Of a stretch of 22,792 nt of DNA, positions 20,057 through 22,792 are shown one piece after another; the stretch's first letter is position 1, and each line of letters starts with the position of its first letter. The notes under the pieces were generated by a model, which saw nothing but the letters and a program-made list of their open reading frames with translations, was not told the origin of the DNA and did not search any database. Source of the stretch: Parasitella parasitica (taxonomy: Eukaryota > Mucoromycota > Mucoromycetes > Mucorales > Mucoraceae). Position numbers and translations under genes: made by a program. Location: contig MU619293.1 in assembly GCA_025201805.1 (NCBI GenBank), positions 44,033-66,824 of the forward strand, written 5' to 3'.

Positions 20057-20944
20057 CAAGTGAAATGGAGGGCTTGTTTACTCTATACGATCATCGAGCA
20101 TCGAGCTGAGGGAGGTGAGATGAGGAGAAAGGCTTTAGGGATGTGGTCTGGGAGATACGGCAGATCGTATCTATCCCAACGTCATGCCATGTTTAGTTTC
20201 AATAATGTACTCGATGTCTCCCTCTTTTATATAAGGCTTATACGTATTACGTTTGCTTCAATAACAACCTTTGACGGACAGTGAACTTTTGTAGCATTGA
20301 GCAATTCGGGTATACAAGAGAATACAAGTTGCATGGACCTTACATTGAAGTGTGTAATTTACTACCATTGGATATTGAAGAAGCTCTTTTTTGAAGACAT
20401 GGTTGTATGCTGGGCCGACTCTTGTAATTATTCCATTGGTTGTTGTTGCGACAATGTATGACATAATTTGGATGTATGCAAAGACTACCGTATCCATGAG
20501 CATGTCGCGATTTCATTCCATAACAAGAGAGAATAATGCTAATGTTTCCTCCCCTTAAAATTTGTAGCCACCATGTGCAGAGGCAACCAGCAGTTGTTTT
20601 GAATGCATGGCCGGTCAGTAGACAGATAAATTGTGCTGAGCCTCTAATGCTCTGAGAGCTTTCGACTGAATGTTTGGTTGTTATGGCCAAGTTTGTTGCT
20701 CAAAAAAAGGTAAACAATGGTAATTCAAGTAGTGCTGGTTCCTTGATATTTTGTCGATTATGTAGAAAATTCTTTTTGCTGTATTTGCTGAAACAAGCAG
20801 ACAAAATCAGTGAAACCAGACGCCACAAAAACCATCGCTTGTTTTAGTGGCGATATTAAGTCGAACTTTGCTGTGTGTGTAGGCATAATATGTGCAGGTT
20901 GTTGGTCCAGTGTGATATTTTTCTGACCTCCCCCTCCCTTTCTC

Positions 20945-21058
<114 letters not shown>

Positions 21059-21061
21059 TGA

Positions 21062-21076
21062 ATGCTACATGGATGA
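21062..21076 (+). promoter_or_regulatory. Four-codon upstream ORF overlapping the velvet start
   Basis: The first ATG after the T tract (21062) opens a four-codon ORF (Met-Leu-His-Gly) ending in TGA at 21074-21076. It overlaps the velvet ATG at 21069 out of frame. A third ATG at 21073 lies in the remaining frame. If transcription starts in or before the T tract, ribosomes must choose among three frames. Confidence 0.5.
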
Positions 21077-22695
21077 ATCTGTTTCCTATCACTTTGCAAC
21101 TGTCAAGCAAAGACGAGAAAATAGACACGAAATGTAAATCAAGAGAAAAATTTTAGTTGTTTTGTAACCTAAATGACAAATTGTATAGTGATTATCAGCT
21201 CACTCTGAGACAGCAACCCAAACAGTCTCGAATGTGTGGTGTTGGAGAGAAAGGTAATTGTTGACGACACTACAAAATCTAGCACTAACTCGATGTATGC
21301 AATTTAGCTGACAGAAGACCCATCGACCCTCCTCGTAATGTAAAACTCTAACGCAGTAAATATGTGATACTAATGCTTTTTTCGGTAGCAATCGTTCAAT
21401 TGAAAGTAATTGATGCCAAGCTGTCATTAGCAGAGAAAAAGTATGACCATTGCACTTTCTCTTGAACGTTCATTGACACTTTTCCACCGTAGCGCTTACC
21501 TGCAGAATCCGTATTATTTCATGTACGCTTCTCTGATGGCAGCAGATTTGGATGAGGAATTGCATTTACTGAGAGATGGAAAAACGAGAAGCACGACAGG
21601 ATCAGTTGTTTCTTCGCTGTATCATCTCAAGGATATCGACAATACGGATGCAGGGTTTTTTGTGTTTCCAGATTTGTCAGTGCGAATGGAAGGGAGCTAC
21701 AGATTGAAATTAAGCTTGTTTGAAATCATTGGCAAAGAAGTCTTCCATTGCAGATCCATTATATCAAACAAGTTTTTTGTGTATTCTGCAAAAAAGTAAG
21801 TGCGGCTCATGTGTACGGTAAAAAGTAGAATTGACCTTGTTTTACTAGGTTTCCTGGCATGGAGGAATCTACGTTTTTATCAAGGTCATTTGCAGATCAA
21901 GGGTTAAAGATTCGCATTAGGAAAGAGTTGCGGCAGAGGAGGAAGTTGAGTAAAATCAGTGATACAGAGGATAGAGACACTAGCTCAATCACACCATCAC
22001 CCACAACAACCACAAGCACTAAAAAAGCAAAAACCTATAACAAAACAACTGATAATTCACCGTCAACGTCGTCATCTAATTCCAACTTGACCACATCGAC
22101 GACGTCTGTTACCACTCCTACGCTCTCGGCAGCAACCGTCAGCCCTGCCAATCCGCTGAATTCTCACCATTACAGGGTTGATTTGCCACCTAACCCTACC
22201 AGGTATATCTCTTATAGCTCAAAGCAACCAGAGACGTGGGACTCTTTGCCACAATCATCGCAGCCATTAAATAGCAGTGTTAGTTGTGGCAGTAACAGCT
22301 ACTATGCACAAGGGAACAGTTATCCAAATCTACATCAACCAGACGGGCAGCAGCCGTACTTTGCCCACACAGATCCATATCATTCTCACCCACAATCATC
22401 TTTAAAGTACTCATCACCACTGCAATCCCCTCTACCCCCTTCTTCGACGACACACTACGACACATCTCCAGTGTCAACAGCGTACGACAATAAATCATTA
22501 CGGAATCCTCCCTTATTTTACTATTCCTCCAATTACTCACATTTCTCTTTACCGCCGCCACCACCGCCACCACCACCACCACCACCGCCAGAAGCAGCAG
22601 CAGCTTCTGAGACGCAGCAGCAGCAGCAAAACTATCCACAGCAGACGCCATCTCCTTTGTTACATGCCTCACAACATTTGCCACCAGCACCTTAG
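21069..22695 (+). CDS. Velvet-domain transcription regulator
   Basis: Six exons (21069-21133, 21189-21253, 21308-21334, 21389-21440, 21493-21795, 21849-22695) give 452 residues. The velvet domain (about 20-190) is split by five introns of 52-55 bp. Its hallmarks appear in order: LTLRQQPKQSRMCGVGEK, DRRPIDPPPIVQLKVID, YLQNPYYFMYASL, the SSLYHLKDIDN and GFFVFPDLSVRMEG core, then SAKKFPGMEESTFLSRSFADQG. A basic stretch follows (RIRKELRQRRK), a likely nuclear localisation or DNA-contact region. The remaining 250 residues are Ser/Thr/Pro/Gln-rich with a polyproline run near the end, and are probably disordered or activating. Velvet proteins bind DNA through an NF-kB-like fold and pair with each other to control spore development and secondary metabolism. 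The domain is uninterrupted, unlike the VelB type, but I cannot assign VeA, VosA or VelC. The ATG at 21069 (acATGg) is the one whose frame joins all exons. Exon 3 is only 27 bases. Confidence 0.93.
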
Positions 22696-22792
22696 CAACA
22701 ATTTTATGCAATTGAACAATTTTAAGCAGTCAATCGCAAAAATAACGGTTATTTTAAAAATTCTCTATTTTTTTTTTCTTTTTTTTTTTTTT
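22696..22792. other. Velvet gene 3' flank
   Basis: A/T-rich sequence ending in T runs at the window edge. No AATAAA is seen on the plus strand, so the polyadenylation site is either non-canonical or outside the window. Confidence 0.5.

Noticed and set aside
20340-20690. 116-codon minus-strand ORF in the formin-velvet spacer
   Set aside because: It has no recognisable domain, odd composition and no promoter or splice logic. It is likely a chance ORF.
20821-20852. 6-base inverted repeat CGCCAC / GTGGCG
   Set aside because: The stem is too short and the loop of 20 is large; there is no supporting context.

Overview
The window is nuclear DNA of a filamentous fungus. A velvet-family regulator (a fungus-specific fold), a Sad1-type SUN protein, an Slm1-type PH protein and an SH3-containing Cdc25-type RasGEF all point to fungi. 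The compact layout, with introns of 52-93 bp and simple homopolymer-rich spacers, suggests an early-diverging lineage such as Mucoromycota. That placement is an inference, not a database result.

Layout: positions 1-3302 are AT-rich and hold no gene I recognise, but they carry a diverged inverted repeat (about 101-236 and 2675-2786). Next come a SUN-domain nuclear envelope protein (3303-5468, minus), an Slm1-like F-BAR/PH protein (5740-8260, minus, 3 exons, one GC-AG intron), an intronless short-chain dehydrogenase (8602-9543, plus) divergent from it, a RasGEF with SH3 and two WW domains (9806-13929, minus, 7 exons) and a Rho-regulated formin (14398-19347, minus, 9 exons). A 1.7 kb spacer follows, then a velvet factor (21069-22695, plus, 6 exons). 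I built the exon models by hand. Each junction keeps the reading frame, and all but one intron use GT-AG ends.

Four of the six genes belong to the polar growth and morphogenesis machinery: PIP2/TORC2 signalling at the plasma membrane (Slm1), Ras activation (RasGEF), actin cable assembly (formin) and a developmental transcription regulator (velvet). The SUN protein links the nuclear envelope to the cytoskeleton. I found no CRISPR array, tRNA, rRNA, prophage or intact transposon, and no clearly new multi-gene system.

The most unusual signals are at the level of gene expression. Very long T tracts sit directly before the formin and velvet start codons. Short upstream ORFs overlap the RasGEF and velvet starts. 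A GC-AG intron lies in SLM1, an in-frame intron-like segment in the SUN gene, and a trinucleotide repeat full of AG dinucleotides in a RasGEF intron. The formin-velvet spacer may also hold a small cysteine-rich gene.
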